Shown one piece after another: positions 42,939-51,248 of a stretch of DNA of 64,000 bases. This DNA is from Saccharopolyspora oryzae (GTDB lineage: Bacteria > Actinomycetota > Actinomycetes > Mycobacteriales > Pseudonocardiaceae): the NCBI RefSeq assembly GCF_027853915.1, contig NZ_JAQGLA010000005.1, positions 124,001-188,000 of the forward strand, in the 5' to 3' direction. The notes beneath the pieces were generated by a model. That model was not told the origin of the DNA and did no database searches. It saw only the letters and a program-made list of their open reading frames with translations. The translations under genes were made by a program, and so were the position numbers. The first letter of the stretch is position 1; each line of letters begins with the position of its first letter.

Positions 42939-43015
42939 ACCACAGTTTCAATTGAAACTGCAAACCTCAGCCACGGCGAATCGCAGTTTCATTTGTACCT
43001 GGGGTTCTGTACCAG
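42939..43015. repeat. Family II 77-bp palindromic element, copy D
   Basis: ACCA plus CAGTTTCAATTGAAACTG (42943-42960) is followed by a 23-base spacer, a degenerate second arm CAGTTTCATTTGTACCTG (42984-43001) and GGTTCTGTACCAG. Length and arm order equal copy C at 12306-12382, but the spacer sequence differs. Confidence 0.75.
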
Positions 43016-43113
43016 GTGGGGGGGTGGGCGTGCGGTGCGCAGGGAGGGAGGCGCACCGACCGGCCTGCTCGGGCCTGGTGCCGGGTCGGGGGTTTCCGGC
43101 TTCGGCCCGAGGG

Positions 43114-43395
43114 TCAGAGGCGTTGGAGGGCTTGGAGAATCCGGCGTTGCACTTCCTGCGATGGGCCGGGGTCCGCGGGTGGTTCCGGGGCTGGCGGGTC
43201 TGGTTCGCGGAGGCGGTGTCGACCGGTTCGTTCGCGTTGTCGTTGCTCCGCTTCGACTTCTGCGACCAGTTGCCAGACGGTGAGCGCGCCATCGCCGGTT
43301 CCTGCGTGTTGCGGGCGGTACGAGCACCAGGTCGCGACGACGGCGATCACGACCGTCGCGGGGACGGCAGCGAGATAAGGGAGAGCTGTGAGCAT
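43114..43395 (-). CDS. Small membrane-anchored hypothetical protein
   Basis: The 93-residue product starts at ATG 43395 after GGAAGGA and has one N-terminal membrane helix (LTALPYLAAVPATVVIAVVA) followed by a charged helix (VAEVEAEQRQRERTGRHR) and a proline-rich stretch. No family is recognised. It is the last gene of a three-gene minus-strand unit with a zinc-finger protein and a small helical protein. The 5' end overlaps the preceding gene by 49 bases. Confidence 0.55.
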   Translation of the reverse strand: MLTALPYLAAVPATVVIAVVATWCSYRPQHAGTGDGALTVWQLVAEVEAEQRQRERTGRHRLREPDPPAPEPPADPGPSQEVQRRILQALQRL

Positions 43396-43577
43396 TCGAC
43401 TGTTCCTTCCAGGGGAGCTTTTTCCTTCAGCAGCAAGGCGAGTTCGTCGAGCACCGCTGCGGTGCCGGTGAGATCTCCGGCGTCGAGACGGCCACCGCCG
43501 ACGTCGTGCGCCAAGTCGTCGAGCAGCCACTGAGCACGGCGCAACAGCACGGCCAGCGAGGCGGTGTCGACGCTCAT
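43347..43577 (-). CDS. Small helical hypothetical protein
   Basis: The 76-residue protein begins MSVDTASLAVLLRRAQWLLD and contains GRLDAGDLTGTAAVLDELALLL. It appears to be a short helical bundle of the kind encoded next to XRE/DUF397 modules in Pseudonocardiales (recalled association, not tested). ATG 43577 overlaps the stop of the zinc-finger gene (ATGA). Function is unknown. Confidence 0.6.
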   Translation of the reverse strand: MSVDTASLAVLLRRAQWLLDDLAHDVGGGRLDAGDLTGTAAVLDELALLLKEKAPLEGTVECSQLSLISLPSPRRS

Positions 43578-43774
43578 CCCTCGGCCATTCGGTGAGCTGT
43601 GAGGTTGCAGTCGCGGCAGGTGGACCACAGCCATCCGACCTCGGAGTTGTCCGCCGACAGCTGCTTCCGGCACAGCGTCGACACCTCCATACCGGTCGGA
43701 TACCCACCACCCGGCCGGGAATCCAGACTCGCGTGCCGCTCACCCTCCGCAGGAACCCAGTGGAACGGATACAT
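43574..43774 (-). CDS. Zinc-finger-like small protein, partner of the XRE gene
   Basis: The 66-residue product starts MYPFHWVPAEGERHA and contains the motif T-L-C-R-K-Q-L-S-A-D-N-S-E-V-G-W-L-W-S-T-C followed by R-D-C-N-L-T-A-H, giving a C...C-x2-C-x4-H set of potential zinc ligands. The same N-terminus and ligand pattern are common in small actinobacterial proteins labelled zinc finger. It leads a three-gene unit and is divergent from the XRE regulator, a recurrent arrangement. The biochemical role is not known. Confidence 0.75.
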   Translation of the reverse strand: MYPFHWVPAEGERHASLDSRPGGGYPTGMEVSTLCRKQLSADNSEVGWLWSTCRDCNLTAHRMAEG

Positions 43775-43886
43775 CGGCAAACCCGCCTTCCAGATCGTCT
43801 CCGTTGATTCCGGGATCAATGGAATCACCGAAGATATGGGGCTTCTACTCCCGAATCGGGTGATGTTGAAGTGCGAAAATGAAAGG

Positions 43887-43892
43887 TAATCT
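43887..43892 (+). promoter_or_regulatory. Leaderless -10 box for the XRE gene
   Basis: TAATCT precedes ATG 43900 by seven bases, with a TTGAAG -35-like element at 43866. This favours ATG 43900 over ATG 43879. Confidence 0.6.
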
Positions 43893-43899
43893 ACGTTGC

Positions 43900-44754
43900 A
43901 TGGCTGGAAACACTCGAACTCCCAAGGCTCGCGCCCTCGGCGCAGCACTTCGCGCTGCCCGCGAGGACCAAGGCCTCGGCTTGCGGCAACTGGCGAAGCA
44001 GATCGAGTGCCCACCCGGAACGCTCTCCCGATGGGAAACCGGTGACAGATGCCCAAAACCCGCTGACATAGCCAGGGTTCTGACGACACTCGGCGTGACC
44101 GGCGAGAAGTACGAGGAAATCCTCGCCATGACCGAGGGCGCGAACGACCCGCACTGGCTCGCGGTCAGCCTCCCCGAACAGCGCCAGCAGCTCAGCGCCT
44201 TGCTCGAATTCGAGAGGACAGCACGGACAATCACACACGCTGCGCCGTTGCTCATCCCCGGATTGCTGCAGAGCACGGCTTACGTTCGAGCGATCATGAC
44301 AGCTGGTGGCGTGCCTCCAGAAGAAGTGGAAACGCGCATTGCGGTGAGAGTCGGCCGACGCGAAGCCATCACACGCAATGACAAGCCGGTCCAGCTCAAA
44401 GCTGCAATCGGCGAAGCAGCTCTTCGACAGGTCGTCGGTGGCCGAGACGCTATGACCGACCAGCTCGGTCACCTGCTCGATCTCTCGGAACTGGACAACA
44501 TCGAGGTTCGCGTCGTTCCGTTCGAAAGCGGTTGGCACCCAGCGCTGGAAGGCCTTTTCGTACTGATCGAGTCGGATGAGGCACCGCCCGCAGTCCACCT
44601 CGAAAACCGCAGGTCTGGACTGTTTCTACACGAGCCCGCAGACATCGACATTTACCGGGAAGCTGCCGAGACAGTGTTCAAAGCGGCATTGGATGCGGCA
44701 CAGTCGAAGCAGCACATCGCCAAGGTCCGCAAGGAGACGGAGGCAGCACGATGA
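43900..44754 (+). CDS. XRE-family regulator with DUF5753 (Scr1-like)
   Basis: The 284-residue protein has an N-terminal Cro/C1-type HTH (ALRAAREDQGLGLRQLAKQI, then PPGTLSRWETGDRCP) and a C-terminal DUF5753 domain. That domain includes FERTARTITHAAPLLIPGLLQSTAYVRAIM, VGRREAITRND, the LIGEAALR-like AAIGEAALRQVVGG and the EVRVVPFESGWHPALEG strand. Members are paired with DUF397 proteins in actinomycetes and several control development or antibiotic production. It overlaps the DUF397 gene by four bases. The start is set by the leaderless TAATCT promoter. GC is lower than neighbours, in keeping with a mobile module. Confidence 0.9.
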   Translation: MAGNTRTPKARALGAALRAAREDQGLGLRQLAKQIECPPGTLSRWETGDRCPKPADIARVLTTLGVTGEKYEEILAMTEGANDPHWLAVSLPEQRQQLSALLEFERTARTITHAAPLLIPGLLQSTAYVRAIMTAGGVPPEEVETRIAVRVGRREAITRNDKPVQLKAAIGEAALRQVVGGRDAMTDQLGHLLDLSELDNIEVRVVPFESGWHPALEGLFVLIESDEAPPAVHLENRRSGLFLHEPADIDIYREAAETVFKAALDAAQSKQHIAKVRKETEAAR

Positions 44755-45005
44755 CTTCAGTGAGCGGATGGCGGAAATCGAGCTACAGCCAGAACACGGA
44801 CTCCTGCGTCGAAGTCGGACGCACGGAATCCTGGCGAAAGCCCAGCTACAGCCAGCCGAACGGCAACTGCGTTGAGGTTGGGGCGTTATCCGGCGGCGCC
44901 GCTGTGCGGGACACGAAGGATCGGGACGGCGGGTACTTCGTCACGACTCCCGCCCAGTGGGCCGACTTCGTCGGCGCCGTCAAAGCTGGTCGCTTCACGC
45001 GCTGA
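44751..45005 (+). CDS. DUF397 protein with duplicated N-terminal motif
   Basis: The 84-residue product has two copies of the W-R-K-S/P-S-Y-S-Q...C-V-E-V-G motif (residues 7-23 and 29-44), then the normal DUF397 end AAVRDTKDRDGGYFVTTPAQWADFVGAVKAGRF. Ordinary DUF397 proteins have one copy and are about 60-65 residues long. The duplication adds about 21 residues. It is coupled to the XRE gene by an ATGA overlap, and the two probably act as a regulator and its small partner. A family I hairpin follows the stop. Confidence 0.88.
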   Translation: MTSVSGWRKSSYSQNTDSCVEVGRTESWRKPSYSQPNGNCVEVGALSGGAAVRDTKDRDGGYFVTTPAQWADFVGAVKAGRFTR

Positions 45006-45015
45006 CCTGCGGTTT

Positions 45016-45067
45016 CGTCTCGTGAGTGTTTTGGGGCGTCATAGCACCCCAAAACACTCACGAGACG
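45016..45067. repeat. Family I palindrome, copy f
   Basis: CGTCTCGTGAG plus TGTTTTGGGG pairs perfectly over 21 bp with its complement around CGTCATAGCA. It starts 11 bases after the DUF397 stop and ends 24 bases before the convergent stop at 45091. Confidence 0.8.
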
Positions 45068-45090
45068 GAGGCAGCCGCGACGGAGCCCGA

Positions 45091-46362
45091 TCAGGCGGAC
45101 TCTGCGACTGAGTCGCGCCGGCGGCGGTTCGGCTTGGACAGGGTGGTCAGCATCTTGTCGATGATGTCGGCGCCCTTGTTCTCCAGGATCGAGTCGATCT
45201 GCAGCATCCGCGCTACCAGGGGTTTGCAGAACGGGACCTTCGCCAGCATCGACGTCAGCTTGCGGATCCGGATCTCCAGCCGGCTGTCCGCGACGAACAG
45301 TTTGCGCTGCTCAGCGGCCTTGTCCAGGTAGAAGTCGATGTAGGGGCGCAGCGAGCGCTCCCACTCCGCCAGGGCGGTTTCGACGTCGTCGTGCTGTTCC
45401 AGCGCAGTGCCCAGCAGATCCGCGCCCATCAGGCCAGAAGACGCGCCCATGCCGGTGTAGAGCGTGACGCACCAAGCGGAATCGCCGACGAGCACGACCC
45501 GGCCGCGGTGCCAGGAGTCCATGCGGACCTGCTCCACCGAGTCGAACACCGCCTGATCGCTGGCCTCGAACTCGGCGATAGCACTGGTCAGGGACTCGCC
45601 CAGCGGTTCCGGCCCGAAGGCGGCGCGAAGGCGTTCCGCCGGTGGCCGGCTGAACTCCGCGTCCACGTCGTCGGTCTTGTACGTCAGCAGCGTCGTGGGG
45701 TTGTGGTCGGAGAACGCGAAGATCCACATGGATCTGCCGGGTTCGAGCATGGTGGCGCTCTGGCCTTCGACGAGACCCGGTGGCGTGTTCTGGCACTCGA
45801 ACGCGGCGATCATGTATCCGAGCCGCTGCAGGTAGTCCTCGTGCGGCCCGAAGACCAGCGACCGGACCGTCGACCTCACGCCGTCCGCGCCGACGACCAG
45901 GTCGAACCGCTCCGTCGTCTCCGCGCCCGACGTCGTGTCGAGCAGCGTCACGTCGACGCCGTCGGCGTCCTGCTCGATCGCCGTCGGCACCGTCGAGAAC
46001 CGGATCTCGACGTCGTCCGGCAGCGCAGCGTGAGCCGCCTGCTCGACGTCGCCGCGCAGCATCAGCCAGGGATCGCCCAGCAGATCCGAGAACGACGCGC
46101 TCGCGCTCGCGCCGCCGCGCCGATCGATGTCCAGGTTGTCCTTCGACCCGGCGCGGTCGTGCATGTGCTCGAGGATCCCCAACCTCTTGGCAGCCTCGTG
46201 ACCAGCGCCGAACAACACGATGAAGTACCCGCCGGACCGCCGCTGCGCCGCTCGTTCGACGATCACCGGCGTCCAACCGGCCGCGCGTAATCGCGCCGCG
46301 GTGGCGGTACCGCTCACTCCCATTCCGACTACGAGCACTCGGCCCGCGCTTCCCTCTCCCAT
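45091..46362 (-). CDS. FAD-dependent monooxygenase
   Basis: The 423-residue protein is a group A flavoprotein monooxygenase-like enzyme. It has RVLVVGMGVSGTATAARLRAAG (G-x-G-x-x-G FAD loop), VVGADGVRSTVRSLVFG (D-G motif) and RVVLVGDSAWCVTLYTGMGASSGLMGA (G-D-A/S-x-x-x-x-P region with the P missing). Such enzymes hydroxylate aromatic or polyketide substrates using NAD(P)H; TetX-like or geranylgeranyl-reductase-like roles are alternatives. The loss of the usual proline in the GDSA motif is a mild oddity. It is 46 bases after the ECF sigma gene's end on the other side and is on the same strand. Confidence 0.85.
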   Translation of the reverse strand: MGEGSAGRVLVVGMGVSGTATAARLRAAGWTPVIVERAAQRRSGGYFIVLFGAGHEAAKRLGILEHMHDRAGSKDNLDIDRRGGASASASFSDLLGDPWLMLRGDVEQAAHAALPDDVEIRFSTVPTAIEQDADGVDVTLLDTTSGAETTERFDLVVGADGVRSTVRSLVFGPHEDYLQRLGYMIAAFECQNTPPGLVEGQSATMLEPGRSMWIFAFSDHNPTTLLTYKTDDVDAEFSRPPAERLRAAFGPEPLGESLTSAIAEFEASDQAVFDSVEQVRMDSWHRGRVVLVGDSAWCVTLYTGMGASSGLMGADLLGTALEQHDDVETALAEWERSLRPYIDFYLDKAAEQRKLFVADSRLEIRIRKLTSMLAKVPFCKPLVARMLQIDSILENKGADIIDKMLTTLSKPNRRRRDSVAESA

Positions 46363-46408
46363 GCCCGGAAGCTAACGGATCGATCACGTCGATCGAAAGG
46401 GAAACTGA

Positions 46409-47641
46409 TCAACTTATCACTCCCCCACCGGGTGATTCGCGGCATACCCCCTCAACCCGTTGTGCCTGGTCAGCGAGGTACCGCCGTTCGGGGGCACTGG
46501 TCGTATGCCGAGCCGCATCGCGGTACGCCGCAACGGATTCCGCGTGCCGACCGAGCATTTCGAGCAGGTGCGCGCGCGTGGCCATGAGGCGGTGGTGGCG
46601 GGCCATGCGCTTGTCCCGGGCCAGTGCTTCCAGTAGTCCGAGCGCAGCTTCCGGGCCGTGGACCTCGGCGACCGCGACCGCTCGGTTGAGCGCGACCACC
46701 GGGTTCGGCCCGAACTGCGCCAAGATGTCGTACAGGGCGAGGACCTGCGGCCAGTCCGTGCTTTTCGCGTCCGGCGCTTCGTCGTGCACTGCCGCGATCG
46801 CGGCTTGCAGCTGGTACGGGCCGACCTCGCCGCGCGGCAGGGTGCGGCTGATCAGCTCGATGCCCTCCGCGATCAACGCGCTGTCCCACCTGGTCCTGTC
46901 CTGTTCCGCCAGCGGGATCAGCTCGCCGTGCGGTCCGGTGCGCGCCGGACGACGTGCGTCGGTGAGCAGCATCAGAGCGAGCAGACCTGCGGTTTCGGCG
47001 TCGTCGGGCACCAAGCGGTGCAGCATCTGGGCGAGGCGGATCGCTTCGGTGGACAGTTCCGGTGCGGTCAGATCGGATCCGCCCGTGGTCGTGTACCCCT
47101 CGTTGAAGATCAGGTACAGCACGTGCCGCACCTCGGCGAGCCGCCCGTCGCGCGCTTCCTCCGGCATCGCAAGGCTTTCGCCCCGGATGCTCTGCTTGGC
47201 GCGGCTGATGCGCTGCGCCATCGTCGCTTCCGGCACCAGGAACGCGGCGGCGATCTGCGCCGTGGTGAGGCCGCCGAACGCGCGCAAGGTCAGCGCGATC
47301 TTGCTCGGTGCGGACAGGACCGGGTGGCAGCAGTGGAAGAGCAGCTCCAGCGAGTCGTCCTGAGCTTCTGCGGTGCTGAGCAGCTCGGACTGCGGAGTGG
47401 TCAAGTCCTCGCGGCGTCGTCGTGCCGCATCGCTGCGGATCTGGTCGACGAGCTTGCGCGACGCGACGGTGACCAGCCACGCGCGCGGGTTGTCCGGCAC
47501 GCCCTCCGGCCATTGCAACGCCGCTGCGAGCAGCGCCTCCTGCACGGCGTCCTCGCACGAGTCGAAGACGCCGTAGCGGCGGACGAGGGCGGTGAGGACC
47601 TGCGGCGCCAGCTCGCGCAGCAGGTCCTCGACGCTCCTCAC
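46409..47641 (-). CDS. ECF sigma factor, ECF42-like, with C-terminal extension
   Basis: The 410-residue protein has sigma region 2 (YGVFDSCEDAVQEALLAAAL, then NPRAWLVTVASRKLVDQIR) and region 4 (LRAFGGLTTAQIAAAFLVPEATMAQRISRAKQ). A long C-terminal TPR-like domain contains RHVLYLIFNEGYTTTGG and PQVLALYDILAQFGPNPVVALNRAVA. This architecture defines the ECF42 group. No anti-sigma factor is next to it, as usual for this group; activity may be governed by the C-terminal domain. GTG 47641 overlaps the stop of the DGPF-type gene upstream (GTGA). Confidence 0.92.
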   Translation of the reverse strand: MRSVEDLLRELAPQVLTALVRRYGVFDSCEDAVQEALLAAALQWPEGVPDNPRAWLVTVASRKLVDQIRSDAARRRREDLTTPQSELLSTAEAQDDSLELLFHCCHPVLSAPSKIALTLRAFGGLTTAQIAAAFLVPEATMAQRISRAKQSIRGESLAMPEEARDGRLAEVRHVLYLIFNEGYTTTGGSDLTAPELSTEAIRLAQMLHRLVPDDAETAGLLALMLLTDARRPARTGPHGELIPLAEQDRTRWDSALIAEGIELISRTLPRGEVGPYQLQAAIAAVHDEAPDAKSTDWPQVLALYDILAQFGPNPVVALNRAVAVAEVHGPEAALGLLEALARDKRMARHHRLMATRAHLLEMLGRHAESVAAYRDAARHTTSAPERRYLADQAQRVEGVCRESPGGGVIS

Positions 47642-47997
47642 ATGTCTCCCGCTTCGTGCAGGATCGGCCACAGCTCGACCGGTTCCTGATCGGCGAAGGG
47701 CATGTCCGCGGCGATCTGCTGCGCGCGCTCGAGGTTCTCGCAGTCGAGCAGGTAGAAGCTGGCGAGGTACTCCTTGGTCTCCAGGTACGGGCCGTCGGTG
47801 ACCGCCGGAGCACCGTCCTTGCGGCGGATGAGCTGGGCGTTCGCCGCGTCCGCCAGGCCGTAGGCGCCGATCAGCTCGCCGGTCTCGCGGTACTTGGTGT
47901 TGAAGGCATCCTGCTTGGCGATCGCCTCGGGCCACTGCTCCGCCGGGAAGGAGTCCCACTTGGCCTGGTTGCCGTAGATCATCGCGACGTACTTCAT
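47638..47997 (-). CDS. YCII/DGPF-domain protein, partner of the ECF42 sigma factor
   Basis: The 119-residue protein begins MKYVAMIYGNQAKW and includes APAVTDGPYLETKEYLASFYLLDCENLERA, the D-G-P-Y/F motif that names the DGPF group. YCII-like folds have ferredoxin-like barrels with possible enzymatic activity. DGPF genes are characteristically linked to ECF42 sigma factors, being their likely target or partner. ATG 47997 lies seven bases after GGGAGG. The two genes overlap by four bases. Confidence 0.9.
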   Translation of the reverse strand: MKYVAMIYGNQAKWDSFPAEQWPEAIAKQDAFNTKYRETGELIGAYGLADAANAQLIRRKDGAPAVTDGPYLETKEYLASFYLLDCENLERAQQIAADMPFADQEPVELWPILHEAGDM

Positions 47998-48119
47998 CGG
48001 GTGTCCTCCCGTCCCGCACGCCCGCTCGGCGCGCTCCCGACCATCAGTCGGAGCACGAGGCCGCACCTCTACATCTCACCACATCTTTCTTCGAGAAGGC
48101 GCTGACCAGCGACGACGGA

Positions 48120-49814
48120 TCAGTGGCAGCAGTCGAGGACCTGCGGCGTCCAGTCGCGGGCGAGGACGTCGACCAGCCCCAGGTCGGTGATCTTCACGCT
48201 CGGCGAGACCGCCAGCGTCAGCGTAGACACGCTCATGAACGGGTTCGCGTGCCGCCACCCCCACGCCTCGAGCGCTTCGCGCACTCGGCGGCTGCCCGCC
48301 ACGGCCTCCGCCGCTGGCTCCGCCGACATGACGCCTCCGACGGCCAGCGGCAGTCGCGCGACCACGCCTCCGGCGTGCGCGACCGCCACTCCGCCGTCCT
48401 CGGCCAGCACCGCTTCCGCGGTGGCTCGCATCGCTCGCCGGGTCGTCCCCAAGGTGACGAAGTTGTGGCTGTCGTGGGCATAAGTCGTGGTCAGGGCACC
48501 GTCGGCGAGGTCCATGCCGATCACCGGGACGCACGCGGTGTTCGGCCGGCCGTGGCGGTTGCGGACCCAGAGGAGCGCGACTTCGCCCTCCCAGTGGACT
48601 TCGCCGTCGACGACCTCGAGCTCGACCTCGGCAGCCCGGGTGTAGGTGTCGACCGGGTTGACCTGCAGGGCGCGGAACTTGTGGGTGCCGTCGGGGAGGT
48701 CGAGGTGCCAGCGGAACTCGTCCGCGGCGATGTCGGTGATCTGCACCGAACCGGCGAAGGGGTGCTCGACGTCGGGCTCGGGGTAGGTCGCGGCGCCGTC
48801 GCGGGCCACCACGGTGCCGCCGGCGATGACCGTGTGGACCGCGAAGTCCTGGAGCTCTCGGTCGAGGAGCAGCAGGTCGGCGCGCTTGGACGGGGCGACC
48901 ACGCCCCGGTCGTACTTGCGCAGGCGCTGCGCGGGGTTCCAGGTCAGGGCCCGCAGGGCGTCCAGCGGCGCGAGACCGGCTTCGACGGCCTTCCGCCCGA
49001 TGTGGTCGAGGTGGCCCTTCTCCGCGATGTGGTCGGCGGCGAGGTCGTCGGTGACCAGGCACAGCGGCGGCAGTTGCGGCAACGCCGTCAACGCGCCGAC
49101 GACCTCCGGGAGCAGGCACTTCTCCTGCAACATCACCGTCATGCCGAGCCGGGCCTTCTCCACCGCGACCTCGGGGCTGTTCTTGGTGTGGTCGGAGTCG
49201 ATGCCGGTGGCCAGGTAGTCGCTGAGCTCCTCGCCGGAGAGGTTCGGGCAATGCCCGTCGAGGATCGTCCCGCGCTCCCGGGCGACCCGCACGATGTCGT
49301 GCATCCGCTGGTCACCGGCCACGACAGCCCGGTAGTCCATCACCTCGGCGAGCGCGGAAACCCCGTCCCAGCCGAGGAGTTCGTCCACGTCCTCGGGGTC
49401 GAGGTGCGCGCCGGAGTACTCCATCCCGGCCAGCGCGGGAACGCACGACGGCACACCCCACAGCTGCGTCTGCGGACTCCGAGCGCCCTGCTCGATCATC
49501 CACCGCATCGCGGCCTTGCCCGCGACGTTGACGATTTCGTGCGGATCCGCGAGCACCGTCGTCGTCCCGCGCGGCAACGTCAACCAGGCGAAGGCGGCCG
49601 GTGTGGTGAACGAGCTCTCGACGTGCATGTGCGCATCGATGAACCCGGGCACGACCAGCCGGCCCGCCGCATCGATCACCTCGCCGGCCTCCGGCCCGGC
49701 CCCCGGCGGCACCACACCGCTGATCACCTCGCCGGTGATCAGCACATCGGCCTCGAACACCTCCCCGGTGAACGTCGAAACCACGCGCCCACCGGAAATC
49801 CGCAGGTCAGCCAT
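48120..49814 (-). CDS. ade: Adenine deaminase
   Basis: The 564-residue amidohydrolase converts adenine to hypoxanthine and ammonia. It has GFIDAHMHVESSFTTPAAFA (H-x-H metal motif with the E that marks adenine deaminases), RGTTTVLADPHEIVNV, GILDGHCPNLSG-like segment TILDGHCPNLSG, CLVTDDLAADHI and a C-terminal domain with YAHDSHNFVTLG and GGVVARLPLAVGGVMS. Length and motif order match bacterial Ade. It lies 16 bases downstream of the purine permease gene on the same strand, forming an adenine salvage unit under the divergent LacI regulator. Confidence 0.95.
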   Translation of the reverse strand: MADLRISGGRVVSTFTGEVFEADVLITGEVISGVVPPGAGPEAGEVIDAAGRLVVPGFIDAHMHVESSFTTPAAFAWLTLPRGTTTVLADPHEIVNVAGKAAMRWMIEQGARSPQTQLWGVPSCVPALAGMEYSGAHLDPEDVDELLGWDGVSALAEVMDYRAVVAGDQRMHDIVRVARERGTILDGHCPNLSGEELSDYLATGIDSDHTKNSPEVAVEKARLGMTVMLQEKCLLPEVVGALTALPQLPPLCLVTDDLAADHIAEKGHLDHIGRKAVEAGLAPLDALRALTWNPAQRLRKYDRGVVAPSKRADLLLLDRELQDFAVHTVIAGGTVVARDGAATYPEPDVEHPFAGSVQITDIAADEFRWHLDLPDGTHKFRALQVNPVDTYTRAAEVELEVVDGEVHWEGEVALLWVRNRHGRPNTACVPVIGMDLADGALTTTYAHDSHNFVTLGTTRRAMRATAEAVLAEDGGVAVAHAGGVVARLPLAVGGVMSAEPAAEAVAGSRRVREALEAWGWRHANPFMSVSTLTLAVSPSVKITDLGLVDVLARDWTPQVLDCCH

Positions 49815-49830
49815 GCCTCTCCCTTTCCGG

Positions 49831-51141
49831 TCAGTGGGCGTTGGTGAAGAAGAAGAGCAGCAGGAACGGCAGCAGGATCCACATGCCCAGGTGGACGTCC
49901 CGCCACCGGCCCGCGACCACCTTGATCAGGACGTAGGCGGTGAGGGCGGCGGCGATGCCGTTGCCGAAGTTGCCCCAGAAGATCGTGCACGTCACCAGCA
50001 GCGCCGCCGGGACCGCCTCGGTCAGGTCGCTGAGGTCGACCCGCTGGAAGCCGCGCATCATGCTCAGCCCGACCACGATCAGCACCGGGGCCGTCGCCGC
50101 GGACGGGATCATCGTCGCGAACGGCGTCAGCAGCAGGAGCAGGAGGAACAGCCCGGCCGTGGTCAGCGAGGTCAGGCCGGTGCGACCGCCCGCGTCGGAA
50201 CCGGCCGCGGACTCGGCGTAGGTCGTGACCGACGGGGCGCCGACGAGCGAGCCGCCGGTGATCGCCACCGAGTCGACCAGGAACGTCCGGTTGATGTTCC
50301 GGTCGCTGTTCCGGGTCAGCCCGATCCGCTCGGTCACCGCCAGCACCACGCCCGTCGCGGAGAACAGCTCCGAGGCGAAGAACGCGAACAGGTACTGCAG
50401 GTACTCGGGTCGCAGCGCGCCCCAGACGTCGATGTCGAAGGCCACCGGGCCGAGGCCGGCCGGGGCCTGGAACCAGTGGTCGGGCAGCTCGGTGACGCCC
50501 AGCGGGATGCCGATGATGGTGAGCGCCACGATGCCGATCACGAACGCGCCGGGCACCTTCCGCGCCTGCAGCGCGGCGACCAGCACGATCCCGCCCAGCG
50601 CGAGCAGCACCTCGGCCGAACCGAGATCGCCGATGTCCAGGCCCTTCGCGGTCGGCTCGAGCATGCCGGAGAGCTTGAACCCGACGTAGACGATGAACAG
50701 GCCGATCGCGGTGCCGATGGCCAGCCGGATGTTGTCCGGGATCACCTTGGCGAGCAGTCCGCGCAGGCCCAGCACCGACAGCACCAGGATCGCGATGCCC
50801 GACCAGAAGACCATGCCCATGGCCACCGGGTACGGCACGTGCTGCTGCTGGATGAGCGTGGCGGCGACCAGCGCGGTGCCGCCGAGGCCCGGCGCGAGCA
50901 TGAACGGCATGTTGGCGAAGAAGCCGACCGCGGCCGTGGCCAGCACGATCGTCAGGATCGTGCCGGTGGTCGCCGCCTCGTGCGGCACCCCGGCCTTGGC
51001 GAGCATCCCGGGGATGACCACGACCGCGTAGGCCGAGGCGAAGAACATGCTCAACCCGGCGAGCAGTTCGGTGCGCACCGAACTGCCCCGCTCGGCCAAG
51101 CCGAACCAGCGGTCCAGCTTCGCCCGCTTCACATCGACCAT
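49831..51141 (-). CDS. AzgA-type purine (adenine) permease
   Basis: The 436-residue protein has the NCS2/AzgA layout with about 13 membrane segments, including TELLAGLSMFFASAYAVVVIPGML and a MLAPGLGGTALVAATLI segment (AzgA proteins normally read P-G-M-G-L-N-A), GVLTAVMFNF-like strand region and TPFATMIPSAATAPVLIVVGLSM. AzgA proteins import adenine, guanine or hypoxanthine with protons. Adjacency to adenine deaminase makes adenine the likely substrate. ATG 51141 is nine bases after GGGGAG. Two operators lie upstream. Confidence 0.88.
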   Translation of the reverse strand: MVDVKRAKLDRWFGLAERGSSVRTELLAGLSMFFASAYAVVVIPGMLAKAGVPHEAATTGTILTIVLATAAVGFFANMPFMLAPGLGGTALVAATLIQQQHVPYPVAMGMVFWSGIAILVLSVLGLRGLLAKVIPDNIRLAIGTAIGLFIVYVGFKLSGMLEPTAKGLDIGDLGSAEVLLALGGIVLVAALQARKVPGAFVIGIVALTIIGIPLGVTELPDHWFQAPAGLGPVAFDIDVWGALRPEYLQYLFAFFASELFSATGVVLAVTERIGLTRNSDRNINRTFLVDSVAITGGSLVGAPSVTTYAESAAGSDAGGRTGLTSLTTAGLFLLLLLLTPFATMIPSAATAPVLIVVGLSMMRGFQRVDLSDLTEAVPAALLVTCTIFWGNFGNGIAAALTAYVLIKVVAGRWRDVHLGMWILLPFLLLFFFTNAH

Positions 51142-51166
51142 CGGTCGCGACTCCCCTGGTGAACGT

Positions 51167-51195
51167 TGCAAGCGTTTGCATTGCAAGCGATTGCA
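51167..51195. promoter_or_regulatory. Tandem LacI-type operators
   Basis: TGCAAGCGTTTGCA (51167-51180) and TGCAAGCGATTGCA (51182-51195) fit the TGCAANCGNTTGCA LacI-family consensus. Start-to-start distance is 15 bases. They lie between azgA (minus) and the lacI-type gene (plus). Confidence 0.88.
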
Positions 51196-51248
51196 GGGAG
51201 GTTAAGCAGCGCGGTATGAAGGTGTCAAACAACGCGAGGGAGGACTCG

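Noticed and set aside
51159..51248. Longer start for the LacI-type regulator
   Set aside because: It would place the operators inside the coding region, and the helix-turn-helix begins right at ATG 51249 behind GGGAGG.
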